Under the pieces are notes generated by a model. That model was not told where the DNA came from and searched no databases. It saw nothing but the letters and a program-made list of their open reading frames with translations. DNA of 64,000 bases. It comes from MGIIb-P sp963934015. GTDB taxonomy: Archaea > Thermoplasmatota > Poseidoniia > Poseidoniales > Thalassarchaeaceae. The stretch is from NCBI GenBank assembly GCA_963934015.1, contig CAWVWT010000003.1:1-64000 (forward strand). The letters run 5' to 3'. Position numbers and translations under genes: made by a program. Shown piece after piece: positions 9,072 through 17,639 of this stretch (position 1 is the stretch's first letter; every line of letters begins with the position of its first letter).

Positions 9072-9935
9072 ATGGCAGTACTGGGTCGCGGCGAAGGTCA
9101 TGGTGGTGTTAGTATCCTCCACGCTCTTGGTGCCGGCTATGGTGCCGCTGCCAGCATCTCACTTTCAACACGTGTTCAATTACGAGATACACCCGTCAAA
9201 AGAGCGCCTGAAGACCCACATGGGTTGATTCTTGCAGTCGTGGAAGCTTGGTCTGACACAGGTCTATCCATGCCTAATTCTGAAGAATTACACTGGGCGG
9301 TCCGTTCCGACTTACCAATTGGATGTGGATTAAAATCGAGTGCAGCATTGGCAGTCGCTTGCATCCGAGCTCTCGCCGATGCAACTGAGACTGAATTGGA
9401 AAATCATCAGATCGTCGACATCGCATCATCAGCTCAGTTGGCTTGTGGGTGTTCATTCACCGGTTCTGTTGACGATTCATGGGCGGCCGTTGAACCCGGT
9501 TGGAAAGTTGTGGACCCATCCAGACCTGCTGCTGATGGAGTATTGATGCAGGGGGAAATTGAGAACCCCGAAAATTGGATAATCCTCATTTTGAATAGGG
9601 GTCCAAGAATTATACAACCTGACCCCGGGCAATTTCAAGCGGTCGCGAGTCAATTCCAGCAGGCAATTTCTGCGGTAGAACAAGAACAAATTTTCAATGC
9701 AATGATACACAACGGGCGTGCAGTTAGTGCAGCCCTTGGAGATGGAGTAGGCCGTAAGACATGCAACGACATGAGTATCTTAGGATGTCGAGTCTCGGCC
9801 ATTTCAGGCTCAGGTCCAGCCATAGCACTCATCCTTCCAGTCAGTCAAGAATCTACCATCCGACGTGTACATCAAACAATTGAACCACGGGGATGGGAAA
9901 TTCTCGAAACCACCTTTCGTTCGGGTGAAGCATAA
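9072..9935 (+). CDS. shikimate kinase, archaeal GHMP type
   Basis: A 287-residue GHMP-superfamily kinase that phosphorylates shikimate at O3. The ATP loop is PIGCGLKSSAALAVA (residues about 81-95); a C-terminal GHMP motif appears in SAISGSGPAIALIL. The N-terminal GRGEGHGGVSILHALGAGYGAA matches archaeal shikimate kinases, which replaced the P-loop bacterial enzyme. GAGGAGG just upstream of the ATG acts as the ribosome site. Position between DHQ synthase II and chorismate synthase supports the assignment over homoserine or mevalonate kinase. Confidence 0.9.
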   Translation: MAVLGRGEGHGGVSILHALGAGYGAAASISLSTRVQLRDTPVKRAPEDPHGLILAVVEAWSDTGLSMPNSEELHWAVRSDLPIGCGLKSSAALAVACIRALADATETELENHQIVDIASSAQLACGCSFTGSVDDSWAAVEPGWKVVDPSRPAADGVLMQGEIENPENWIILILNRGPRIIQPDPGQFQAVASQFQQAISAVEQEQIFNAMIHNGRAVSAALGDGVGRKTCNDMSILGCRVSAISGSGPAIALILPVSQESTIRRVHQTIEPRGWEILETTFRSGEA

Positions 9936-9952
9936 GGGGAAAGTCGTTCTCG

Positions 9953-9975
9953 CGCTGCACCCGTAGGGTGCAGCG
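9953..9975. other. intergenic hairpin, 10-bp stem, GTA loop, abutting the chorismate synthase start
   Basis: Arms CGCTGCACCC and GGGTGCAGCG pair perfectly around GTA. The 3' arm ends directly before an ATG at 9976 and 6 bases before the preferred ATG at 9982, so no promoter fits between the hairpin and the start. It may act in RNA processing or initiation, not only as a terminator. Confidence 0.7.
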
Positions 9976-9981
9976 ATGGGT

Positions 9982-11022
9982 ATGAGTCTCGGTGAATCGG
10001 TGCGAGTCACACTCTTCGGCGAAAGTCATGGGACTGTGGTTGGTGCGCTTCTAGAAGGGGTTCCCTCTGGCATCCCAATCGATGTTGAAACCTTGATTGA
10101 GGATCTTAAGCGTCGTCGCCCAGGCCGTCGTTTACTATCTTCGAGAGCCGAATCAGATCACTGTGAGATTCTCTCAGGTGTTTACCAAGGTCAGACAACA
10201 GGGTATCCCATTTTGCTTCTTGTTCGTAATCAAGATGCTAAATCTAGAGATTATGGATTCTTGCCGGATCAGCCCCGCCCTGGTCATGCGGATTTGCCTG
10301 AAGCGACACGGACGGGAGGGGCGGCAGATTTGCGTGGTGGTGGCACCCATTCAGGTCGATTGACCCTTGGATTGGTTGCTGCAGGTTCGTTGGTCCGAGG
10401 GATCCTAGGGGATGTGACAGTTGATGCACATTGCAGCCAAATAGGCCCAATATCTGCTCAATTTCAAGGGGATCCTGAAGGCGAGGCTTGCACCATCTTG
10501 AATTGTAATGATGTTGAGGCTGCAGAACTGATGCTCACACTTGTCCGGTCTTTGCGTAAAGCAGGAGACAGCATCGGTTCAAGTGTGGAGGCTATAATCT
10601 CTAATTTGCCATTGGGTGTAGGTGAACCATGGTTTGAGGGTCTTGAACCCGCGCTCGCTCGTGGTTTAATGGCCATTCCTGGTGCACGTGGTGTTGAATT
10701 CGGACGAGGTCGCGAATCTGTGACAATGCAGGGCTCAGAACACAATGATGCATGGGGCCCTGAGCAAGTTCCAATCGGCGATGATGCAGATGGTGCTCTT
10801 GGTGGGATGTCAACAGGGGCACCGTTGAGAGTCCGTGTTCACTTCAAACCACCAAGCTCGATTTCAGTTCCACAAATGACATTGCATCTTCCTTCGGGTG
10901 AAATGCGAGAATTGCAAATTGGAGGCCGCCACGATCCAGTTATCGCACCGCGGGCAACGCCTGTCGTCGAAGCAGTTTGTCGTCTTATTATTGCGGATAT
11001 ATTGCAATTACGGGGGGATTGA
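9982..11022 (+). CDS. aroC: chorismate synthase
   Basis: A 346-residue FMN-dependent enzyme that converts EPSP to chorismate. Family signatures are GESVRVTLFGESHG at the N-terminus, RRPGRR, the block PDQPRPGHADLPEATRTG, RGGGTHSGRLT, GGMSTGAPL, and the C-terminal GGRHDPVIAPRATPVVEA. The active-site His residues of GESHG and GRHDP are present. The ATG at 9982 gives the usual MSLGE start; an ATG two codons earlier abuts a hairpin. EPSP synthase, shikimate dehydrogenase and dehydroquinase are not in this window. Confidence 0.97.
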   Translation: MSLGESVRVTLFGESHGTVVGALLEGVPSGIPIDVETLIEDLKRRRPGRRLLSSRAESDHCEILSGVYQGQTTGYPILLLVRNQDAKSRDYGFLPDQPRPGHADLPEATRTGGAADLRGGGTHSGRLTLGLVAAGSLVRGILGDVTVDAHCSQIGPISAQFQGDPEGEACTILNCNDVEAAELMLTLVRSLRKAGDSIGSSVEAIISNLPLGVGEPWFEGLEPALARGLMAIPGARGVEFGRGRESVTMQGSEHNDAWGPEQVPIGDDADGALGGMSTGAPLRVRVHFKPPSSISVPQMTLHLPSGEMRELQIGGRHDPVIAPRATPVVEAVCRLIIADILQLRGD

Positions 11023-12353
11023 AGTTGAATATTCACGTCCACAAATTCGGTGGTTCTTGCCTTTCAGCCATCGAGGATATCGATGCTGTAGTTGAACGAA
11101 TACGCCAATCAGATGGTCGCGCAATTGTAGTCGTTTCAGCATTCCATGGGGTCACTGATCGATTGATTGAACAGATTGATCACCGCTCAACATCATCCAA
11201 TTCTGCTTTCACAGCATCTATTGAATTGGAACACATCGAGCGAGTGCCTGAGATTGCAACATCACCTTGGTCCGTACGTTTTGCTGAAACCCTTCATCAC
11301 TTGGCGGCATCCCTAGATTCTCATGCTCGCGAACCCAATGCCGAAGTTCGCGCCGATGCGTTGGCTTGTGGTGAACGTCTCTCCAGTTTAGCGATTGCAG
11401 TCGCCTTGGATATCCGCGGAATCCCATCGGTTCCTGCATGGTCCGAAGAAACAGGGATTCGTTTGATTGGGCGCGGCGAGGATGCCAGAATAGATTCAGA
11501 TCGAACAAAGCAACTCCTTGAGATACCCACTGGGGCCGTACCGGTCATAACTGGATGGTATGGGGTGACAAAGGATGGATATGCATTGCTTGGTCGTGGT
11601 GGATCTGATTTAACCGCAACAGCAGTTGCTGCGGCCCTAGACGCTTCGAGCGTTACAATTTGGCGTGATGTGGAAGGTGTCCTCGCCCTATCCCCTCGTT
11701 GGACACTTCCAGCACGCAACCTGTCTAATTTATCCTATACAGAAGCTGCGGAGTTCGCCCTATTCAGTGAACCAATGTTACACCCTGCCGCAGTAGAGCC
11801 TCTCAGAGTACCAGGGATCCCCCTTTACTTACGTCCCCTGCATAGTCCCGATGTCGATGGTACAATCATCGGCCCATCCATCCGTTTAGAGACACCTCTG
11901 GTTCGTGCTGTCGGCTGTTTACCTCGACTCGTTCCATTGTCTTGGTCACTTTCAAGTGCCCTATCACTTGCAGAATGTGTCAGTGACGCCATGGCTACAT
12001 TGGGTCGTGCTCGTATTCGTGTAGCCAGCATTCGTGCCCAACCTGGCCATGTACGCCTCCTGGTATCGAGCAGAATGGCAGCTCGTGCAAAACGTATTCT
12101 TTCTGAGAAACCAAGTTTACCTACTCCTGAATTAGGTCAACCCATTTCGATTCTATGCTTTGTGGGGGAAGGCATTGGGAATGATTTAACAATCCGCAAT
12201 CAAATTGAATTGTTTGCTAACGAATCGAGTATTGATTTGTGTTTTAGTGAAGATGAAAAACGTGACCATGCAATTCACGCAACCGTTCCGGCAAATCAAA
12301 CCGAAATCGCACTGCAATCGCTTTGTGCTGCTCTCGATCTATTAGCGCAATGA
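11019..12353 (+). CDS. aspartate kinase
   Basis: A 444-residue aspartokinase. VHKFGGSCL starts the kinase domain, followed by AIVVVSAF, an ALACGERLSS helix, and GRGGSDLTATAVA, with FSEPMLHPAAVEPL ahead of the regulatory part. The last 130 residues look like divergent ACT domains (ALSLAECVSDAMATLG and after). The chosen TTG at 11019 overlaps the chorismate synthase stop (TTGA); a TTG at 11025 is the alternative. Aspartyl phosphate leads to aspartate semialdehyde, a substrate of the ADH synthase encoded upstream, so its place in the aromatic cluster makes metabolic sense. It may also serve Lys/Thr/Met synthesis. Confidence 0.9.
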   Translation: MKLNIHVHKFGGSCLSAIEDIDAVVERIRQSDGRAIVVVSAFHGVTDRLIEQIDHRSTSSNSAFTASIELEHIERVPEIATSPWSVRFAETLHHLAASLDSHAREPNAEVRADALACGERLSSLAIAVALDIRGIPSVPAWSEETGIRLIGRGEDARIDSDRTKQLLEIPTGAVPVITGWYGVTKDGYALLGRGGSDLTATAVAAALDASSVTIWRDVEGVLALSPRWTLPARNLSNLSYTEAAEFALFSEPMLHPAAVEPLRVPGIPLYLRPLHSPDVDGTIIGPSIRLETPLVRAVGCLPRLVPLSWSLSSALSLAECVSDAMATLGRARIRVASIRAQPGHVRLLVSSRMAARAKRILSEKPSLPTPELGQPISILCFVGEGIGNDLTIRNQIELFANESSIDLCFSEDEKRDHAIHATVPANQTEIALQSLCAALDLLAQ

Positions 12354-12359
12354 CCAATT

Positions 12360-13289
12360 TCAATCATCGCTTGATTCTCGCCACTGCTGGATTCGCAGTG
12401 GGATATTTGCACCGAATAGTGTTGCGACCAAGATAAAGACAAACATTGTACCCAAGGCCACACCATACACACTGGTCAATTCAACAGATTGTGAGAGACG
12501 AATAGAAGTTTCTTCGTCAAAGAATTCAAAGAACCATGGAATGATTACATTGATCAATAGCGTACTGGATGCAACAAAGGCAGCAACGACTGGTGTTACA
12601 ACGAGGCTGATATGATATCGACTGAGTACTTTCTTAACATTCATGACGTATACTTCTCCAGTACGGATACTGGTATCAAGCATTGAAAATCGAATAATTC
12701 CATTGGTCACTTCTATGTACATGACTAGGGAGACTGCATAGAGAACAATCAGTTGCTTGGTCCAAAACTCCCCAACCTCAGAGAGGATTCCAGCATCAAA
12801 GGTATCCTTCGATGCAGCAAATCGTAGTGAGATGACGATGAATAGAACGTAGGAGGTGAGAAGTCCACGTGCATCACGGCGGAAGATTCCAAAGAAGCCT
12901 GCCCCCAGTGCTGCGATTACAATCAGAAGATGCATGATTTGTCCCATGGCATCAAGCCCCATCCACATTGCCATTCCATTCCAGAGAGTTCCATCAGCAG
13001 GGGTGACTAGGTAGGTCAGAACAGCAAGTAGCATCATCAAGCCACCACCGATGAGTTGGAGAGTTTGGACCATCCGGTCAGCAGGCAAGAACTTCATCTT
13101 TGGAATCAAAGGGCCACCAAAGAGGCTTTCAATAAATGTGGGGATATGAACTTCTGGCACAGCATCCTTTGGAACTTCTGCACCACCAGCCTTCATTTTT
13201 CCAGCGAGTTTCTTGCGAGATGGCGCAGCGGCCCTCACAGTTTTTCCATCGTAGAGATGGGAGGTGTCAGAAGAACTTCCAGCAGCCAT
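12360..13289 (-). CDS. polytopic membrane protein of the MoxR/DUF58 operon
   Basis: A 309-residue protein with a basic, Ala/Lys-rich N-terminal 50 residues and then about six TM helices (roughly 80-100, 110-135, 150-165, 180-205, 230-255 and 280-305). No family was recognised. It is the last gene of a minus-strand run DUF4350 - MoxR - DUF58 - this gene, with only 9 bases after DUF58. By analogy with bacterial MoxR/DUF58 loci it may be a membrane scaffold of that machinery. It converges tail to tail with aspartate kinase (6 bases). Confidence 0.6.
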   Translation of the reverse strand: MAAGSSSDTSHLYDGKTVRAAAPSRKKLAGKMKAGGAEVPKDAVPEVHIPTFIESLFGGPLIPKMKFLPADRMVQTLQLIGGGLMMLLAVLTYLVTPADGTLWNGMAMWMGLDAMGQIMHLLIVIAALGAGFFGIFRRDARGLLTSYVLFIVISLRFAASKDTFDAGILSEVGEFWTKQLIVLYAVSLVMYIEVTNGIIRFSMLDTSIRTGEVYVMNVKKVLSRYHISLVVTPVVAAFVASSTLLINVIIPWFFEFFDEETSIRLSQSVELTSVYGVALGTMFVFILVATLFGANIPLRIQQWRESSDD

Positions 13290-13298
13290 CCTATCACC

Positions 13299-14618
13299 TC
13301 AGAATCCCCTGGCACCAGCAAGTGCCGTTGAAAGTAGCATATCAGGCTCCCAATCCATGACGAAAGCACCGAGTCCTCGAATCTCCGTCATGAGAATATC
13401 TCGTTCTGTCTTCAAGACTTCGTATCCAGTTCGGTCCAAACGTTTTGCATCGAATTCAAACTCAAGGCTTGACGGACTGAGGACTGTGACATCAAATTCA
13501 CGTGCGCGGAAATCGCGAACAGCATTGATTAGTGTCGGATCCCCTTCTAGCGGACTCAAGATGATGATTGGGCTACCTCTGTTAATGTGGGGCATGATTC
13601 GATTTGTAACAACTTGTAGGGGTGTATTGCCCTTTGCAGCCGCTCCGGCCAACTTGGTTAGCAGGACGTAGAGTTGCTTCTTCCCGGTATCCCGGTCTAC
13701 ACTGTTGATATCACTGCCGTAGATGACCAAACCAACCGAGTCACGCCGACTCAGGAAAAATTGTGCCAAACTAGCTGCTGCCCGAGTACTATACACCAAT
13801 GAGTTTCGACTCACAGGCCCGGTTTCAGAAACCGCACGACTGTCGACAATGATGATGATATCACTCACAGCGTCTCGTTCAAACTCGTTCACCATCATCT
13901 TACCAGAGCGGGCATACGCCTTCCAGTTGACCTTACGCATTGCATCACCAGGGATATATTCACGCAGGTTGTAGAAATTTGAGCCTTCACCGGGTTGCCG
14001 GATGTTTACAGCACCAGTGAAAATCTTCGGTACACGGCTCTTGACAAACGCATCCTTGAGGTCCTCTGTCTTGGGGAAAACCAAGAAATCATCGTAGACA
14101 TGAATTTCTTTTTCATTGTGGAATAGACCGAATGGATCTTGCACGCGAATGCTGACTGGACCCAAGGTATAGAATCCACGAAGAGGGCATTCGACGGTGT
14201 ATTCGATGAGTGTTTCTCGGCGAGGGCCGAGTTCCATGAGGATGTAATTTGCGCCTTCCTTGATACGCATGACTTCGGGGACGGTGTCCTTCACTTCCAG
14301 AATCTTGGAGAGTGGAGAGTGGTTCTGTAGGCGAAGTGTTACTTGAATTTCGCCGTCCTCAAAGATACGTGCTGCTGACACTTTTCGCATTGCAGAAAGT
14401 GATGCAAGTGTAGGGGCATCATCTGAATCCTCATCTTCATCAATTCGTCTGCCTGTAGCCGCAACATCCGCGTGTGCCGCACGGAGTGCAGCCCAAGTTA
14501 GGAAGGAAAGGAAAACCACAGCAACGGTCACGAGCTGCGAATTTCGCAGAACTAGACCGAGCAAGTATAGCGCTGTCGCGAGACTCGCGAACATTGCTGA
14601 CTTTCGACTCCATGCCAT
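13299..14618 (-). CDS. DUF58 protein with vWA-like fold
   Basis: A 439-residue protein. Two N-terminal TM helices (about 8-45) precede a beta-rich domain and the DUF58 signature LREYIPGDAMRKVNWKAYAR (about residues 215-235). A vWA/MIDAS-like stretch follows: IIIIVDSRAVSE ... SLVYSTRAAASLAQFF ... VGLVIYG. DUF58 proteins are partners of MoxR-type AAA ATPases, which here is the upstream gene (42 bases apart). The likely role is surface or envelope maturation or stress tolerance, but the target is unknown. Confidence 0.88.
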   Translation of the reverse strand: MAWSRKSAMFASLATALYLLGLVLRNSQLVTVAVVFLSFLTWAALRAAHADVAATGRRIDEDEDSDDAPTLASLSAMRKVSAARIFEDGEIQVTLRLQNHSPLSKILEVKDTVPEVMRIKEGANYILMELGPRRETLIEYTVECPLRGFYTLGPVSIRVQDPFGLFHNEKEIHVYDDFLVFPKTEDLKDAFVKSRVPKIFTGAVNIRQPGEGSNFYNLREYIPGDAMRKVNWKAYARSGKMMVNEFERDAVSDIIIIVDSRAVSETGPVSRNSLVYSTRAAASLAQFFLSRRDSVGLVIYGSDINSVDRDTGKKQLYVLLTKLAGAAAKGNTPLQVVTNRIMPHINRGSPIIILSPLEGDPTLINAVRDFRAREFDVTVLSPSSLEFEFDAKRLDRTGYEVLKTERDILMTEIRGLGAFVMDWEPDMLLSTALAGARGF

Positions 14619-14660
14619 GGTTAACTCTCCTTTACTTACGCGAATATATCCAAATTAGGA

Positions 14661-15794
14661 TTAGACAGTGGGTACGGGTACTTCTCGTAGAATAGCCTCG
14701 ACGACCTCTTGCGATTCCAGACCTTTGATCTGGTGTTCTGGCTTGAGGATAAGACGGTGGCTGACCGCGAGCGGAGCCACTGCTTTCACATCGTCAGGGG
14801 TTACGAAGTCACGACCACGCATTGCAGCCGCAGCACGGCTAGTCTTGAGCAGTGCCTGCGAACCACGTGGCGAGGAACCGACGAGAACACGCGGGTCCTC
14901 ACGGGTTCGTGCGACGATTTCCACCATGTACATGCGAACAGCCGGGTCGACGTAGACGTCTTCGATGGCTTGCTGCATGGCGACAACACGAGCGGGATCT
15001 GTGATGACTTCAACATCAACAGCATCCTTCTTTCGAGTGATACGTCGAGCCAAAATCTCATCTTCATCTGCTCTGTCAGGGTAACCGACGCTCATCTTGA
15101 ACATGAATCGGTCCAATTGAGCTTCAGGTAGTGGGTAGGTACCTTCCTGTTCCACGGGGTTTTGAGTCGCCATGGTCAGGAAAGGACTGGGTAGTTTGTG
15201 GGTGACTGTACCAATCGTCACCTGCTTCTCTTGCATAGCCTCGAGAAGAGCGGCCTGCGTCTTGGGCGGGGCGCGGTTAATCTCGTCAGACAACAGCAGA
15301 TTGCAGAAAATCGGTCCAGGCTTAAACGTAAATTCGCCTTTCTTTGCATCATAGATGTTTGTACCCGTGATATCGGCTGGAAGCAAGTCAGGTGTGAATT
15401 GAACACGCTTGAAGTCACAACCGAGTGCGTCGGCGAACGTGTTTGTCATCAATGTCTTGGCAAGTCCTGGATAATCTTCGAACAGCAGGTTGCCATTCGA
15501 TAGAATGTTGACCATTACGTTGTCAATAACGTGTTGCTTACCGATAATCACCTTGGCAACCTCGGCACCAATCGCTTGACCGATGGCGCCTACAGCAGCG
15601 AGTCTCTCGCGTACTTCAGGTGTGCTCTGGTGTCTCGGGGTCTGCGGAGCGGCAGGAGCCGGTGCCGGAGCCGGTGCAGCAACCGCGGGTGCGGGTGCAG
15701 GTGCAGGGGCTGGGGCTGGGGCTGGTGCCGGCGCAGGGGCCGCTGGTGCGGCCGGGGCTACGGGTGCGCCGCCTGGTGGCGGTGGTGCTTGCAT
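14661..15794 (-). CDS. MoxR-family AAA+ ATPase with Pro/Ala-rich N-terminal tail
   Basis: A 377-residue AAA+ chaperone-like ATPase. After a Pro/Ala tail (residues 3-50) come VIIGKQHVIDNV, the MoxR form of Walker A (EDYPGLAKTL), the pore-side FTPDLLPADITGTNIYD, Walker B LLLSDEINRAPP with sensor Glu-Ile-Asn, sensor 1 ATQNPVEQEGTYPLPEAQLDRF, and a lid with SSPRGSQALLKTSRA. It probably remodels a complex involving the DUF58 and DUF4350 proteins encoded beside it. The ATG lies after AGGAGAG on the minus strand. The tail is not part of the catalytic core. Confidence 0.93.
   Translation of the reverse strand: MQAPPPPGGAPVAPAAPAAPAPAPAPAPAPAPAPAPAVAAPAPAPAPAAPQTPRHQSTPEVRERLAAVGAIGQAIGAEVAKVIIGKQHVIDNVMVNILSNGNLLFEDYPGLAKTLMTNTFADALGCDFKRVQFTPDLLPADITGTNIYDAKKGEFTFKPGPIFCNLLLSDEINRAPPKTQAALLEAMQEKQVTIGTVTHKLPSPFLTMATQNPVEQEGTYPLPEAQLDRFMFKMSVGYPDRADEDEILARRITRKKDAVDVEVITDPARVVAMQQAIEDVYVDPAVRMYMVEIVARTREDPRVLVGSSPRGSQALLKTSRAAAAMRGRDFVTPDDVKAVAPLAVSHRLILKPEHQIKGLESQEVVEAILREVPVPTV
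15645..15791 (-). repeat. GC-rich degenerate hexamer repeat coding the Pro/Ala tail of MoxR
   Basis: The bases repeat GGNGCN (plus strand), giving a run of alternating Ala-Pro in the protein (residues 3-50). GC content is far above the neighbouring sequence. All six frames stay open here, which creates false reading frames on the plus strand. Confidence 0.85.
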
Positions 15795-15829
15795 GTCTCT
15801 TCACTCTCCTTTTTTTTATATGACTCTCG

Positions 15830-17440
15830 TCATTCTTGCTTCCCCCACCGACGGATCGTTTGGAGCAACTCGCGTAACTCCGTGGGGGAATATGTTCTAT
15901 TTTCACTGTAAGCTAATTCAACAAGACGTGGATTACCAATCATCGTTTGTACTTCACCTGGCATTTTGTGGGCCATCTCATCACGAGTTAAATCATGGAA
16001 TATCCTAACTTTGGACATCAGAGCTTCGCGAACTCGCTGACGGTACGACCCGGGGTCAAGTTTGTCAGGCCGTTCTCTAAATCGAGTCAAATCGAAGACA
16101 TGCCGCCAATTGGGTTTCTCTGGAACGACCATGATTGCGACGAGGAGTAGGAGTAGAATGTTGAGGATGATGAGCCACTTGAGAAATGAGTCACTTGTCA
16201 GCAACACAATCGTGGCCATCGCATCAGTGAAGGGTGCACTGAGAACCCCTGTCACGTGACGACTTTCGTCAAAGACAACATAGAAGTTTTGAGCCTCATA
16301 TTTGACCGTCGCAGACAACTGTTGGTTGTCAAATTCCATCATTGAGTAAATGACCGCGCTGAAGTAATGTTCGTTACCATCCCAAAGGGTGTTGCCTGTA
16401 AGTCGACCCTGCCAGCAGGTTGAATCGGCAACATTGCATTCGTTTCTCATCCCTGTGTCTTCTGCTTCACTATAGTCCCAAAGGCGATTGCTGAAGGCGG
16501 TTTGATCTGAGACAAAAAGAATGGAACCTGTGACATCAATATCTGATAATGAACCAGCGCTGTCTCTCTTGTAGTCCTGTGCTGTGATACCTGGATAATC
16601 AATTCGCACAACGAGTGCGAGATCACCAGGGGCTGGATTGAGGGTATTACCACTGTCACCATCATTGGCGACATCGATGAATGCCGAGACGCTGGCCTGT
16701 GCAAGAACCTTGACTTCACAAGTCTGTTCAGAATTCGCGCAGTTATCCTCTACTTTGATTCCCGTGGGCTCACGGAACATCACCGGCATTCTGCACTCCG
16801 TGTAGGTATGTTGGGTGAGGTTGGCTGCTGTACATCCTCTGTCTCGTCCGAATTCAGACATGACACCTTGGCCATCACCATCTGGGTCAGCTAGAGATTG
16901 TTCAACCGATGCGAGGCTCCAGACGTTCTTTGCGTTAGGGGGGTTTGCCTCGCCTTCAGTGTCGTATTCATTCCAGTAATGATCAATATCGTACATGGCG
17001 TCATCGAAATAGGTCACACCAAATTTGGCTGCGACTCGATTCGCATTGTTATTGTCAGCTGCGATGATGACCTTGCCACCACGCTCTGTCACAAATTCGT
17101 AAATCTTGTTCGCTTCGGTCTCATCGATTGGTTTCTCAGGTGCGATGATAGCAAGAAGTGTCCGATGTGGATTTTGCCAATCATTGACTAGCATCGGCGT
17201 TGACATAGTGTTGGCAATGGAATAACCCTCTCCGGTTTCTCCCAATGACTCAGCCATCAAGTTGAGTTGAGCAAGACGCATATTCTCATCTTTAGCAGAT
17301 TCAAACACATAGGCTGAATAGGCAGTTTGTTTATCGGCTGAGAAGACCATTGGAAGGGCCAAAGTCATCAGGAGAATCAAGACCAGAGAAGAAGCGATGT
17401 ACAAGCCAAATCGGCTGCGTTCACCTTCTTCTTCTGCCAC
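15830..17440 (-). CDS. DUF4350 membrane protein, first gene of the MoxR operon
   Basis: A 536-residue protein from the GTG at 17440. It has a TM helix near residues 15-35, then a Rossmann-like extracytoplasmic domain with LLAIIAPEKPIDETEAN and GGKVIIAADNNNANRVA (DUF4350 pattern), then a second TM pair near 420-450 (WLIILNILLLLLVAIMVV), and a cytoplasmic tail of charged helices ending WGKQE. A GAGGGAGG ribosome site lies just before the GTG. A TTG at 17515 keeps the frame open but falls inside the probable TATA box, so it is rejected. DUF4350, DUF58 and MoxR genes travel together, which supports the assignment. Confidence 0.75.
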   Translation of the reverse strand: MAEEEGERSRFGLYIASSLVLILLMTLALPMVFSADKQTAYSAYVFESAKDENMRLAQLNLMAESLGETGEGYSIANTMSTPMLVNDWQNPHRTLLAIIAPEKPIDETEANKIYEFVTERGGKVIIAADNNNANRVAAKFGVTYFDDAMYDIDHYWNEYDTEGEANPPNAKNVWSLASVEQSLADPDGDGQGVMSEFGRDRGCTAANLTQHTYTECRMPVMFREPTGIKVEDNCANSEQTCEVKVLAQASVSAFIDVANDGDSGNTLNPAPGDLALVVRIDYPGITAQDYKRDSAGSLSDIDVTGSILFVSDQTAFSNRLWDYSEAEDTGMRNECNVADSTCWQGRLTGNTLWDGNEHYFSAVIYSMMEFDNQQLSATVKYEAQNFYVVFDESRHVTGVLSAPFTDAMATIVLLTSDSFLKWLIILNILLLLLVAIMVVPEKPNWRHVFDLTRFRERPDKLDPGSYRQRVREALMSKVRIFHDLTRDEMAHKMPGEVQTMIGNPRLVELAYSENRTYSPTELRELLQTIRRWGKQE

Positions 17441-17465
17441 TAGTCTTCCTCCCTCTTGAAATGAA

Positions 17466-17481
17466 TGGAGCCTAGGCTCCA
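17466..17481 (-). promoter_or_regulatory. 16-bp perfect palindrome in the leader of the MoxR operon
   Basis: TGGAGCCTAGGCTCCA is fully self-complementary and lies between the probable promoter and the ribosome site of the DUF4350 gene. As RNA it forms a 6-bp stem with a tight 4-nt loop. It could be a protein-binding site or an RNA element. Confidence 0.5.
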
Positions 17482-17513
17482 GCACACCAACGCCTTTGGC
17501 AATCTCATTCTGC

Positions 17514-17522
17514 AAATATAGG
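17514..17522 (-). promoter_or_regulatory. TATA-like box of the DUF4350-MoxR-DUF58 operon
   Basis: The minus strand reads CTATATTTG here, in a 199-base gene-free gap. It predicts transcription start near 17492 and a leader of about 50 nt that contains the palindrome at 17466-17481. The remainder of the gap (17523-17639) shows nothing I can name. Confidence 0.45.
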
Positions 17523-17639
17523 TTGCTGCAAGCCGAGTAAGGACAAATGTGCGATTATGAAGGAGTTTCAAGTCGACCCTTTCCGTATCATTATCGAAAC
17601 CACAAAGGTCAAAGTGGCGAAATTGTAACGAAATCAATG

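Noticed and set aside
15531..16008. Plus-strand Gly/Arg/Ala-rich reading frames
   Set aside because: They are shadows of the Ala-Pro coding hexamer repeat of MoxR; composition is an artefact of the repeat.
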